From NCBI GenBank assembly GCA_963576475.1, contig OY754967.1, positions 28,750,595 to 28,814,594 of the forward strand: a stretch of DNA of 64,000 nucleotides, written 5' to 3'. The notes below the pieces were generated by a model that worked only from the letters and a program-made list of their open reading frames with translations, was not told where the DNA came from and did no database searches. Shown piece after piece: positions 1 through 9,333 of this stretch. Positions within the stretch are counted from its first letter, which is position 1, and the number at the start of each line of letters is the position of its first letter. Source of the stretch: Molanna angustata. Its lineage: Eukaryota > Arthropoda > Insecta > Trichoptera > Molannidae. A program made the translations under genes and the position numbers.

Positions 1-432
1 GAATTCAATTGAAAATGACGAACAAAGTTATCTTTCCAAAACTATGGAATTAAAACGGTCCTTTTAAGTTCCTACATATGTAGGTACCTACTACAAAACG
101 CGTCAACTTAAGAAAAATATTCCTCTTTTGTCCACAAATATCTTAATTTGAAATTCATCTTAAATTACGTATATTCCCAAAGATAAGTATTTATTTATTT
201 GGGGCAATAACAGCATTATTAACTACATAATATGAACTTAAAACAATGAGTAATTAATCAAGGCCATAAAAACTGTCCACAAAGTACGTATTTACAGTTG
301 ATTCTGAAAAAATATTAATATTATATATTAAAAACTAAATGTTAATACATTAGTCAGAAACGGCAATACAACGAAATGGCTAGAAAAATAAAGTGACAGT
401 ATTTTTATATTTCAAAATTAATAAAAAAAATA
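1..432. other. AT-rich non-coding DNA
   Basis: No reading frame, repeat or RNA motif that I recognise. It could be intron or intergenic sequence beside the island at 433-552. Confidence 0.5.
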
Positions 433-552
433 CCTTGAATGGATCTTGGTGCGCTGTGACGTATACGGAAGCCCTTCGTCCAATCAGCGAGCGGCATCCT
501 ATGGAACTACTCCGCCTACCGGACATCCGATCATGTGGCACAGGCAACATTA
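433..552 (-). promoter_or_regulatory. possible promoter or first exon of a minus-strand gene
   Basis: This short GC-richer island stands out from AT-rich flanks. Seen directly: TGACGTA (CRE-like) at 457-463, CGGAAG (ETS-like) at 466-471 and CCAATCAGCG (an NF-Y/CCAAT-box match) at 480-489, all within about 35 bases. On the minus strand the island ends in CAAG|GTAT at 430-437, which fits a splice donor. That would make this a non-coding first exon whose gene continues off the left edge. No TATA box or initiator could be fixed, and the motif cluster could be chance. Confidence 0.25.
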
Positions 553-872
553 TCATTTATTTATGTTAAATATTTTTAATTTGTAAAAAAAATCACATCA
601 CTTCACAGTTAAATCTGCGAAGATATAAAATTTACAGTTAAAAATAAACATGCAGTTGACTGTCGGTAATATAATAATATTGAATTAAAAATATATAACA
701 GTTTTTTTCGGAACTGTGAATGACTGTGACTATAATGAATAATTTACCATCATTTTTGTTTTTTTAAGGTCATCTTATTATATATGTGTTGAGTTTATTT
801 AGACAAAATCGCCGATCGTTCATTCTGGAAATAAACAAAAAAATACATTAGTACTTATACATTAATTTTCAT
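553..872. other. AT-rich non-coding DNA
   Basis: I see no gene, repeat or RNA in this stretch. Confidence 0.5.
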
Positions 873-874
873 CT

Positions 875-1346
875 GGGGGGCAAGTCTGGTCCAACCGGCG
901 AAATCAAAACCCTCACGATTACCCTTATCATGGATATATTTGTCGGCCTTCGTGGCTCAGTTGGTTGGGTATCTAACTGCTGATCCAAAGGTCCCGGTTA
1001 CGATTCCCGGTGGAGACGCAGTATTTAATTGTGTTTTCAGTATGCCATACGGGCTCGTTTTATGGCATTTTTCATCACTAAGTAATTGTGTTTTCAGTCT
1101 GGATCTGTGAGACGATTAATACCGTAAGTCTCCAGCATGTGGCAACTTATTGGGTGCGTGTTAAATTGATATTTGACATAGTGTATGTTAGTTGCCCGAG
1201 AAGCTATATTAAATAAATAAATAATTATTGTATGGAGTTCTACAATATCTTTAGATGTCATAGAACTCCATATGATAATTATATCCATGATATATGGGTA
1301 ATCACGAGGGTTTCGATTTCGCCAGTTGGACCAGACTTTCCCCCCT
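875..1346. mobile_element. palindromic MITE, copy 1, split by a SINE
   Basis: Long terminal inverted repeats: the left arm (875-937, beginning GGGGGCAAGTCTGGTCC) matches the reverse complement of the right arm (about 1283-1346) with few differences. The two arms share a core reading GGCGAAATC.AAACCCTC. A second, unsplit copy lies at 1663-1845. Comparison shows that 942-1222 is an insertion in the left part of this copy. There is no coding capacity. The superfamily is unknown because no clear target-site duplication is visible. Confidence 0.75.
942..1222 (+). mobile_element. tRNA-derived SINE inserted in MITE copy 1
   Basis: The head is tRNA-like: an A-box-like GTGGCTCAGTTGG near 952 and a B-box-like GGTTACGATTCC near 995, with one extra base compared with GGTTCGANTCC. 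The body is non-coding and the 3' end is an AAATAAATAAAT-type tail. Pol III promoters of this kind drive SINE transcription, and a LINE would supply the retrotransposition machinery. The insertion is clean relative to the empty MITE at 1663-1845. Confidence 0.65.
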
Positions 1347-1422
1347 GGTTTATTATACATGGAGTACTCCATAAAAAAATTGTTCACTTTGTCATGAAAA
1401 CAGTTTATCAATAGCAATAACA

Positions 1423-1500
1423 AACACATCCTTGCACCCTGCGCAAGTGGCGAGTTTATTGCCATATGGCTACTTCTACTAACTAACCGGTGAATCAATT
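1423..1500 (-). mobile_element. SINE 3' fragment
   Basis: Matches the 3' half of the minus-strand SINEs at 8310 and 28008, sharing the block CCTTGCACCCTG followed by GTTTATTGCCATATGG. It is truncated, with no B box. Confidence 0.5.
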
Positions 1501-1662
1501 AGGTAATTGCCCAATAAACTAATAAATAATGAGAGCAATCATCTGTTTTATTAAATATTTTCCTCAGTTAAAACATTTGCATTGAACAGAATGCAAAATT
1601 AATATATATCGAATAATTAATATTGGTAGGTAGGTACCTACCTCTTTTCATTATACAATTCT

Positions 1663-1845
1663 GGGGGCAAGTCTGTTCAACCGGCAGAGTCAAAACCATC
1701 CATGTATACACATATCATGGATAAAATTATCTTATGGAGTTCTATAATATCTTAAGATTTTATAAAACACCATAAAATAATTACATCCATGACATGGGTA
1801 AACATGGATTGTTTTGATTCTGCCGGTTGACCAGACTTTCTCCCC
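1663..1845. mobile_element. palindromic MITE, copy 2, uninterrupted
   Basis: Same family as the element at 875-1346. The arms GGGGGCAAGTCTG (left) and CAGACTTTCTCCCC (right) fold back across about 180 bp, and the central block around GGAGTTCTATAATATCTT matches copy 1 at 1234-1250. It serves as the empty-site reference for the SINE insertion. Confidence 0.75.
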
Positions 1846-2221
1846 TGTTCTGCTTACAAAATTTAATTCCAAATCTAAATATTTCATCCGGATTGTGAGG
1901 AAAACTAACAGCATTTGATTGTCATGTAAATTAGAATTGAAATGATCAGAAAACGCTTTGATGGTAAAGCAGTGACATCAAAAGCAATGACAAAATTTTT
2001 GTCGAATTTCATTTGTGTTGGATTCGAATTCAAATCGTGATGTCGATTTGATTCGGAACAAAGACTTTTCAACTCAAATTCATTAAACGTAAAATAAATC
2101 CATCTAATTGCATCTGAAATAAACGTAATATATCTTAATGTATTACCTTATATTTGTATTTTTAATCAATGTAATGACATAATTCCTATTGCAAAAGTGC
2201 AAGACAAAAATATAAGGAGTC
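1846..2221. other. non-coding DNA
   Basis: AT-rich. No gene or repeat recognised. Confidence 0.45.
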
Positions 2222-2287
2222 GTGAGGAAGCATGGAGCAGGCCTAGATCCAGCAGTGAAAAGATGGCTGAGCAGAAAAGAAGATAAA
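2222..2287 (+). mobile_element. possible LINE 3' terminus fragment
   Basis: The sequence GGAGCAGGCCTAGATCCAGC followed by AGTGAAAAGATGGCTGA resembles the 3' coding end seen at many lepidopteran LINEs (a GGAGGCCTATGTCCAGCAGTGG-like theme, from memory). It is short and without other support. Confidence 0.3.
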
Positions 2288-2563
2288 TTCTGATATTCTC
2301 ATTTTTGTTTGAATGAAAGTACCTAAGTACTTTTTTAATGTATCACAAGCGCAGACCAATTATTTCGTATTTGTTGTTTTAAATTAATTCTCAAAAAAAA
2401 ATTAAGACGGCATATAATCCTAAACATGGAAAGGTCCAAAGCTATGTTGGAAACCGCATGTATCAAGCGGGTTTAATTGATGCAACATTGATTTAACTAA
2501 TGAAGAAACTAAAGATGTTACACATTTCGGTATAATCCTAAACATTCCATTATGAAATAAAAT

Positions 2564-2869
2564 ATGTTAAACAGTATGTCTCTAAAATCTAAGATCGAGG
2601 ATCGTCTGTCGACGATATGTTACAGACGTATCCTTCAATTCTTTGGACACATTGCCAAAAGGGAACCAGACTGCCTCGATAAGCTTGTTGTGATGGGCAG
2701 CATGAAAGGACGGAGATCTCGTGGTCGCTCACCGACCAGATGGAGCGATTTGGTTAAGTCCACAATGGGGTCTTCCGTGACTGGTGCTCTGCGTTCAGCC
2801 CAAAACAGATTGGCATGGAGGTGGGCCATATGTGTAGCGACGGACTGGAGCCGCTATCCTCAGTCATGA
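2564..2869 (+). pseudogene. LINE reverse transcriptase C-terminus relic
   Basis: Open for 101 codons. The translated pattern is the C-terminal tail of a non-LTR retrotransposon pol protein: RRILQFFGHIAKRE near residues 21-34, then GRRSRGRSPTRWSD near residues 49-62, then a Trp-containing end (RLAWRWA). In LINEs the GHxxR...GRPxxRW segment follows the reverse transcriptase. Reverse transcriptase, endonuclease and a 5' region are absent, so this is a 5'-truncated copy. Two short AATCCTAAACAT repeats sit just upstream (2414 and 2532). The start codon is arbitrary because the frame is a fragment. Confidence 0.75.
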
Positions 2870-3164
2870 GGAAAAGAACGAATATATGTTTCTAAAAAAA
2901 ATCTTAAGTATATTCATCATTTCATGTGAATTTTCGTCACACTATTTTTAAATTCATCCTATATATTATTCTCTCTAAAAATATCCTTTACGATTTGAGC
3001 ATTACTGGCATGTTTTTATTTGGGTGTAAAAAATGAGTATATTTTCTAAAACCTAATATAAACCAAAGAATATAAACAATGTTTGACAAAAACAACAAAT
3101 TTACATAAAATGTCTTATAAAAAATGAAACAACAAACAAGATAAACAATATTTCAATATCCATA

Positions 3165-3330
3165 TACAGAAAACAAAGGAAGCACACAATATTTTAATAT
3201 ATATTTTTCTTTATGTATTCAATACCTAGATGACGAAAAGCGGCAAGACCAGATTCTTCCTTCACACATTCTGGCAAATCATACAATTGAGAACCACAAT
3301 TGTAATACACATTAAGTATCTGCAAAGTTA
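3165..3330 (-). pseudogene. LINE 3' end relic, family shared with 21940-22060
   Basis: On the minus strand a frame reads YDLPECVKEESGLAAFRHLG and ends at a stop near 3203, followed by an untranslated stretch. The same peptide and the same following bases (ATTGTGTGCTTCCTTTG) occur on the plus strand at 21950-22045. The pattern (LPxxV, then an aromatic/Arg-rich helix, then a stop) fits the C-terminus of a CR1/jockey-like LINE protein. Two copies in opposite orientation show that it is a dispersed repeat. Clade uncertain. Confidence 0.5.
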
Positions 3331-3496
3331 GTCAAAGGCATTTTAATGTCCCGCCAACTTCTCGTCGGTAAGGTGTGATCTTCAAAATTATAAAGCACAT
3401 TTTTCTGCAAATATTGCGGTAATAGGCCATTTTTAATTTATGTATAACTAAAAATTAACCCATTTAAAGTAAGTAATGTGGTGTATTAGAATACTT

Positions 3497-3654
3497 GGTA
3501 TTGCCCCCTTCCCCGATATAAATACGGTAGAGACGCGATTCGCGGCGTCTTATCGCTTCCGCGCACTATACAGATAGTTAAGTATATAACAGTGTAGGTA
3601 CTTGTTCGGCCGAGAGCTCTGCTACGAATAAACCAAGACAGAATAATGTAACAT
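3497..3654 (+). mobile_element. possible solo LTR or promoter-like block
   Basis: GC-richer block with TATAAATA at 3517-3524 and AATAAA at 3627-3632, spaced as in a short LTR. It could run from a TG near 3497 to a CA near 3654. No target-site duplication and no second copy in the window, so this is only a suggestion. Confidence 0.25.
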
Positions 3655-3672
3655 ATGCGTTTTAACATATTA

Positions 3673-4382
3673 GAGCCTGTCCAGATAAGGCGTTTTGCGC
3701 GCGACTGCGAGTCTACTCACACGTAGACACTCGCGCGTTCCCGAGATACTAGAGCTACGTATATCCCGTCCAGATGCTGCCGCGCGTTTCCTCACTCGCG
3801 CGTAAAACGCGTGCAATGAGCGCGACTCTCGACTCGCCCGTTTTTCGCGCGAGCACCGCGCGAGTCGAGATACTCGGGCGCCATTGCTGCGTCCAGTATT
3901 ACGCGCGAATCCGTGGCGAGTGGAAGTATTTGGTTTGAAATGGAGCGTGATAACTTTGATACGGAACTTTTTATTGACGAAGTTGAAAAAAGAGTAGCCA
4001 TATGGAACCAACTATTCCAATAGACTAATAAAACGTAGGAACTGGGAAAAATTTGTCGAAATTTTTTGTGAAGCTGGTGATTCCGAAAAAAAGAAAAAAT
4101 CTTTAGGTACAAAAGTAAAGAATAGTTTATTTAATAATATTATTTATTAGACTACTTACATAGTGTAGTGAATACATTTCCAATTGTTTTGTAGTAAATA
4201 ATATGAAATATAAAATACCATCACAATAGGTATTAAATAAATTGACTAAATCATTTTATCTTGCCAAGGGACAGTCTAATCCCTCTCAGCGTAGAACGCG
4301 CGTAAAACGAAGTATCTGGACGCAACAGAAATTGAAGCGCGCGATTGTGCTCGCGCGCAAAACGCCTTATCTGGACAGGCTC
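3673..4382. mobile_element. PIF/Harbinger-type element, copy 1
   Basis: 710 bp bounded by inverted repeats: GAGCCTGTCCAGATAAGGCG at the left and its reverse complement at the right (ending CTGGACAGGCTC), with CG-rich subterminal arrays of GCGCGCGA/TCGCGCGC. It is flanked by the 3-bp duplication TTA (3670-3672 and 4383-4385), the target size and sequence typical of PIF/Harbinger. The interior carries a broken MADF-type gene (3940-4150) and no DDE transposase. A second copy is at 16983-17632. Non-autonomous. Confidence 0.8.
3940..4150 (+). pseudogene. broken MADF (Myb/SANT-like) gene of the Harbinger element
   Basis: ATG at 3940 opens a 27-residue frame (MERDNFDTELFIDEVEKR, then VAIWNQLFQ) that stops at 4021. 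The next frame, from 4022, continues with RLIKRRNWEKFVEIF, CEAGD and KKKSLGTKVK before a stop at 4148. Together they have the shape of the first two helices of a MADF domain: an acidic-hydrophobic helix ending in a Trp, then a W-E-x-x-x-x helix, then a Lys-rich segment. Harbinger elements are known to carry such a DNA-binding partner of the transposase. The frameshift is at the same point in the copy at 17178-17388, so the family spread after the break. Confidence 0.65.
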
Positions 4383-4385
4383 TTA

Positions 4386-5555
4386 ACCCCACACCAGAAC
4401 CAGACAAGTTATTTGATGTTTTGTAACAACTTTTACTTCTCAAGCATAGATTTAATTCGGGTGAATAAAATTGTCCGCATTGCTTTGTTTTGTATAATTT
4501 GTATCTTTTTATTCTCAGTTATATTGCTCATAAATTGGGGAATAAAAAAATCAAGTTAAAATTCATTATATGAAAAAACAAAAAATTTTCATTCGCGATC
4601 ATATTTAATTTTTTTTAGCGTATTTTTATGTGTAAAATGAAAATAAATAAGTAATCGTTTTCAAATGTGCCTATGTGAAAAGTATCAATATGTAAAAAAA
4701 TATTATTAATTAAGCAATATTCTATTAGAGTACAGTTTTGATTGTTACAAGTAAATTATTTCAAGTAAAGTTTTTTTTTCAAAGCTGTCTATTTCATTAT
4801 ATAGGTACAAAATACAAGGATTGAGTAGTGAGTAGGTAAAACATAACATTTGTACAAAGAACTTTGAGTTTAAATAAGCAATTTAATTTGTTAGGATTCC
4901 CGTTCACACATTTTCTAAGACGTATCCTTTGAGACTTAATGCATTGACTTCTCCTATCAACCTGATCAAAGACAACGGCACTCTTTGATCTACAAAGTGT
5001 TCTCCGGCGGTTCAAGTTAATTTAAACTTCATGTCAATAAGAACTTTTAGAAATAGTCGATGCAAACATTGATAAATTATATTACAGCCGGCAATAAGAG
5101 AACATGTCATCTAAAAGCATTTAACAACTCTATTTAATGCGACTACAAGCTTCGGTTAGTGAAATTATCCTATTTCATCCTTCAAGTTCATTTTCCAGTT
5201 TTCTTACCATATCCTAAACCTAATTAATGTTCTCTTCATGAAAATATATGAAAAATGTTTATATAATTTAGTGAAGCATTATAATTGTCATACTACTTTT
5301 CTAAATATGTAGTATTATGATGTATATTGTAAAAAAAGCTGTTGTGTTTCCGAATACAACAAAATAAAAAAATTAAATTAAATATTCACTATAATAAAAC
5401 CAATCGCTAACCTTTAAGACTAAAAGTTAACGAAAGCAAGTAAAAAGTAAAGAAATCACTGCCGATGACAAATAACATGTCATTGAAGCTTGATTTTAAT
5501 AAATTTGATAGATTTATTCTACTTCTACATATTTAATTTTATTCTACACCTTTTC
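4386..5555. other. AT-rich non-coding DNA
   Basis: About 1.2 kb with no recognisable gene, RNA or repeat. Reading frames here are short and compositionally random. Confidence 0.45.
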
Positions 5556-5559
5556 CAGA

Positions 5560-5800
5560 TGAGGAAAAGGTGTTGGAGAGAAAATCTATGAGCGAGATGG
5601 TGTTGTTGATTTTGCTTGTTGCTTACGGCGTGTCAAGTGATTAACAGCTTTGGAATGGTCTTCCAGTATAGCCTGATGAGGTTGCTTGTTGTTTACGGCG
5701 TGTCAAGTGAGTCTGAGAACTTTGGAGTGGTCCTCCAGTTTAGCCTGCTGAGGATGCTTGTTAGTGACTTTACTTCCTTTTGCAGGAGCTGTAAAGTGAG
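5560..5800. repeat. two-copy tandem repeat of about 80-90 bp
   Basis: The block TTGCTTGTTG.TTACGGCGTG with TCAAGTGA occurs at about 5616 and about 5684. Each is followed by a related stretch (TTTGGA.TGGTC.TCCAGT.TAGCCTG), and a third partial start occurs at 5755. The frame across it is repeat-derived. Confidence 0.55.
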
Positions 5801-5992
5801 CACTAGGTCCTCAATCATGGGTTATGAATCGGTGAGATGATTTCTTGCGTGTGTCAGCAAAGATGTGAGTCCATGTCTGGCAGGAGCACGAAAGGTTAAG
5901 AGAATGTCTTAAATCTAAGTCCTTGTCTGGTTTCGTTATCTCTCGATGAGACAAGGATGAGAGGTATCGCCTTGTTATGTCAACGAGATACT

Positions 5993-6192
5993 GATGAGCG
6001 GCTTGGGGTTGACGTGATGGCGATGGAAGGAGAGCGAGCGGCTTGTGCTTATCGTAGTGGCGATGAGACGAGAGCGAGCGGCTTTGGTTTGTCGTAGTGG
6101 CGATGAGACGAGAGCGAGCAGCTTGGGCTTGTCGTGGAGGCGATGAGATGAGAGTGAGCGGCTTCGGCGTGTCGTGACGGTGAGACAGAGGC
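5993..6192. repeat. 40-bp minisatellite, about 5 copies
   Basis: Units begin GAGCGAGCGGCTT and recur at 6032, 6072, 6112 and 6152 (exactly 40 bp apart), with a more degenerate unit from 5993. The variable middle is G/T-rich and the end GGCGATGAGACGA is conserved. The minus-strand frame across it is a product of the repeat, not a gene. Confidence 0.8.
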
Positions 6193-6199
6193 AAGCAGC

Positions 6200-6716
6200 T
6201 TTAGGATGTCGTGGACAAGCGGATCTTGCTTGACGGGATGCAGAAAAGTTCGCAGGTGGGAGTTGCTGGTAACGTGGTGGACATCACGATGGGGCAGTAG
6301 TCACTTCTCAGATTATGAGTTCTCACGACAAAACAAAGTAGGTGTCAGCAGTATTGAATTTTCACAGCGGTGTTATCGCTTGATGTTTATTTTTGCAAGC
6401 TTTCACTGTGACGAACGTGTAGGACGAATTCGTTATCTAGTCCACGGTTCACGAAGGCTCACTTTACAAAATTTCTAAACATCAACACTGTTCCCACTAT
6501 AGGTATATATCACGTCGGGTTTCACCACTATGGATATATGGTGACGTACCAATAGTGGGATGATATTGAAACTGCTGATTGGGTTACATTGTTTTTATTA
6601 GAAGTGACTGGCCCGCGAGAATGTTAAATGAGAACTGTTTTGGCTCGTCGTTGGTGGGGATTTATATAGGCAAGCCAGAGGGGCTTGCCTCCTCAATCCC
6701 CACAGTATCTATAGGA
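6200..6716 (-). mobile_element. minus-strand LTR-retroelement end with a tRNA-Trp-type primer site
   Basis: Read on the minus strand: an LTR-like block from about 6706 with a TATATAAAT box near 6660-6668 and AATAAA near 6595, followed at about 6508-6527 by TGGTGAAACCCGACGTGAT. That closely matches the primer-binding site complementary to the 3' end of insect tRNA-Trp, used by CsRn1/Kabuki-like Ty3/Gypsy elements (established knowledge; one or two mismatches). A 9-bp hairpin (AGGCAAGCC/GGCTTGCCT) lies at 6668-6690. Sequence left of the site would be leader and gag, but no protein motif survives. An alternative is chance promoter-like sequence. Confidence 0.4.
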
Positions 6717-6819
6717 ATACCGAGACTGCGGTCGAGAAAAACTTTCTTATATATACATACTATCAAAATGGGAATTTCCACAAAACGGTAGAGAGGATCT
6801 ATGGAGGCAACAACTCGGC

Positions 6820-7070
6820 CGCGGACTCTGGATGGCACCATCTAAGGAAATGAACACCGCGTTTGGTCTGGACTTCCCAACATGGAGTACCCTTAACAGA
6901 CTGAGAGTGGGGGTAACTAGATGTAAAAAAAACCAGCAGAGATGGAGATTCTGGAGGGAGAAGATACGTGCTGCGATTACAGAGAGGAGCAGGATGACGC
7001 CCACCAACTAATATGCTCACGAGTGAAGACAACATACAGCACAAGTGACCTAAAACAGTGAACGACAAGG
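6820..7070 (+). pseudogene. non-LTR retroelement C-terminal relic
   Basis: One frame reads NTAFGLDFPTWSTLNRLRVG and VTRCKKNQQRWRFW before a stop near 7010. The W.tLNRLR.G..RC.....W pattern is common at the end of insect LINE pol proteins, just before a Cys/His cluster. The following sequence contains stops. No reverse transcriptase is present. Confidence 0.45.
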
Positions 7071-7139
7071 CGATATCCGTCGCCGCCTACTGGAGTGGCA
7101 AGGTCTGAGGACCGGACCCGAAAAGTAAATAAGGTATCT

Positions 7140-8300
7140 ATTGAAAAGTTTTCTCTAGAATATGAAATGAAAACACGACGTTTTTACTGAAACGAATTTC
7201 AGTAATATACAACATTTTTTTTTCTAGAATATTGTCAAGGTCTACTTAATAAAATGCAGGAACACAGAAGTGTCAACAAAATTGGTTGGTTTCCTTTTGA
7301 ACAATTAAATACCTTGGTAGGTATACTATCGGTAAATTCGTTTTTTATTTGTTTTTAGCCAGTGTTCAACTAACTCATAAACCCACATAAACCCTCACAA
7401 ACCCACTATTCAATATACCAACAATGTTGTGCGCAATTACACTTATGACAGACTTTCGCGAAAATCATCTTCAATATGTATGCAAGTAAATTTCAATGTA
7501 GTTGCCCTGCTGAAAATGAACTACTGAAATTGAAAAAGTAGTCTTTTAGAAGCGTTGATTAACTTTGAATTAATTGTCATGGGCAGTAAACATCCAAATA
7601 GCCTCCATTAATGTGATTTCCCATTTTTTCCCAATTATATTTGTAGAGGAATGCCCGGCTTTATGGGTTCTATATTAGATTCGCTTCTGAATAGTAGATT
7701 AATAAAATTTATTATTGTAGATTATATTATTTAAGTAAAAATATGATCATATTTTCTAAAACTGTATAAAAAGTAATTATAAACTATTACTCTAACTCTA
7801 ACGAGAGCATTATTTTACCGTAATAAATAGTTTTATTATGGCTCATTTAATAATCATATACAAAAAAAAATATTTAATGTTTTTTTCGAGATAAAAGATT
7901 GAGCGGCGCAGATAAATAAAAATAAGATTACTAGAAGCATCTGAATAAGTCATATGAAAGGCGAAACAAGCAGTTGTTGAAGTATATAACGGGATAATAT
8001 TATATAATGAGATAAATCGTGACGTCAGAACTTCTGTCCATGATTGGAAAACTTTTCGAATATGGATGTTATCACATTATTTCTTCTGCCTTTAGATTAT
8101 GTTCATATTCTCAACGAAAAACAATCCCACAACTCTACAAAAAAAGAAATCCAAGCAACTTGGGAAAATTAATCATCCAATTATTATAACGTAAGACAGA
8201 GTTTACCTCATAAAATGGGCCATTTACTCGAGATGAATAAATGGCGATTTTTAAAACAAATTAAAATAAATCGTGTTCTTTGAATCGAAATTTATGTTGA
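7140..8300. other. AT-rich non-coding DNA
   Basis: No gene, RNA or repeat recognised in about 1.2 kb. Confidence 0.45.
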
Positions 8301-8304
8301 AGTA

Positions 8305-8490
8305 ATAATAATAATAAACACTTCCTTGCACCCTGTGCCAGTGTCAAATTTATTGTCATATGGCAATAAATTTGCCAACGAACCAGTGTTTCCAGCCCAG
8401 AGAAGCAATATTTGCATGAGAAATAAATTTAAATAAATTTCTCATAAGCTAGTGATCGAACCCAGGACGCCCGCACACAAGGCAAACATA
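8305..8490 (-). mobile_element. tRNA-derived SINE
   Basis: On the minus strand it carries a B-box match TGGGTTCGATC (about 8453-8463) followed by a body shared with 28008-28160 (CAGTGTTTCCAGCCCAG and CTTCCTTGCACCCTG on the plus strand). It ends in a TTA-repeat tail (8306-8317 region). The A-box end is truncated, and next to it at 8488-8512 is a 25-base match to the 3' end of the LINE at 20470-20495. Confidence 0.65.
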
Positions 8491-8642
8491 GTCCTAGTTG
8501 AAGAAGAATTTAAAATGAAGTATGAAAAATATTATTTTAGCATAGATATCATAATTATATAATCTAAGTACATACCTACCTATGTTAGGTTACTTTAAGT
8601 GGCAATAGTATAACTACAGTAATTTCCGCGCACGCAAAAGAG

Positions 8643-8715
8643 GTTTCCGTGGTGTAGTGGTTATCACATCCGCCTAACACGCGGAAGGCCCCCGGTTCGA
8701 TCCCGGGCGGAAAAA
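8643..8715 (+). tRNA. tRNA-Val (anticodon AAC)
   Basis: Folds as a standard cloverleaf: acceptor 8643-8649/8708-8714, D arm 8652-8667, anticodon stem TCCGC/GCGGA (8669-8673/8681-8685) with loop CTAACAC giving anticodon AAC at 8676-8678, and T arm CCCGG-TTCGATC-CCGGG (8691-8707). The internal promoter boxes are intact (GTGGTGTAGTGG and GGTTCGATCCC). A seven-T pol III terminator follows at 8717-8723. There is no intron and no encoded CCA, as usual for eukaryotes. Odd point: the first acceptor pair is G1 opposite A72, where tRNA-Val normally has G-C. The copy may be slightly degenerate. It reads Val GUU codons and, with inosine, also GUC and GUA. Confidence 0.92.
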
Positions 8716-8716
8716 C

Positions 8717-8723
8717 TTTTTTT
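8717..8723 (+). terminator. pol III terminator of tRNA-Val
   Basis: A run of seven T residues one base after the discriminator region, the standard RNA polymerase III stop. Confidence 0.85.
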
Positions 8724-8947
8724 GTATTTATATTGAAATTGTTTTTTAAATTTTATTTATTTTTATAAAGGTATTAAATTTTCACATATAACTCAAAAAT
8801 TTACATTTTTACATTTACATGTTACTTACATTTTTTTCGCATTGATAAGTCTCTCCTTTATTTTCATTGTGACACTAAACAAAAAAAAATTTCCACTATC
8901 AGGGATTAAAGTTTTGGATTTTTTTATTTAAGTGAAAGTGTCCTATT

Positions 8948-9070
8948 CAGTGGAATGCACTGCCTCCAGATGTCCGCACTACTCAAAGTATGGTCACACT
9001 CACTAAAGGACTGAAAAAACTATTCTTCGTAGGGCAGCACAAAACTAAACTATCAGCTCCCTTGAAATGA
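8948..9070 (+). pseudogene. LINE protein C-terminal relic
   Basis: The frame reads QWNALPPDVRTTQSMVTLTK then GLKKLFFVGQHK, and stops at 9068-9070. The W.LP.dvr...s...F...L pattern is the very end of many CR1/jockey-like LINE ORF2 proteins. Only this tail remains. Confidence 0.6.
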
Positions 9071-9333
9071 TATTGAATCATTAAACGGCGCTATAAATAA
9101 TCCCTATAGATAGATTCCTTCGTGAATGAAAATTATGTTTAGCTATAATTATAATTTTGAACGAACAGTTACTTTGAATACAAACTGTATTTTTTTTATT
9201 TAATTCGACAGCTTTATTTATACAAATTATAAAACCACCATTAAATAAATAATTGTCTTTGTTCACAATGAAATTATAAATAACCAATTGTGTATCATCG
9301 CCCTTCAAATACATTTAATAATAATAATTATTG

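Noticed and set aside
3670..4112. Overlapping minus-strand frames of 106-113 codons, Arg-rich (also 16971-17249)
   Set aside because: Antisense of the CG-rich Harbinger ends. The real coding relic is on the plus strand.
5811..6194. 127-codon minus-strand frame, His/Ser/Arg-rich
   Set aside because: It follows the 40-bp minisatellite; periodic composition and no domain.
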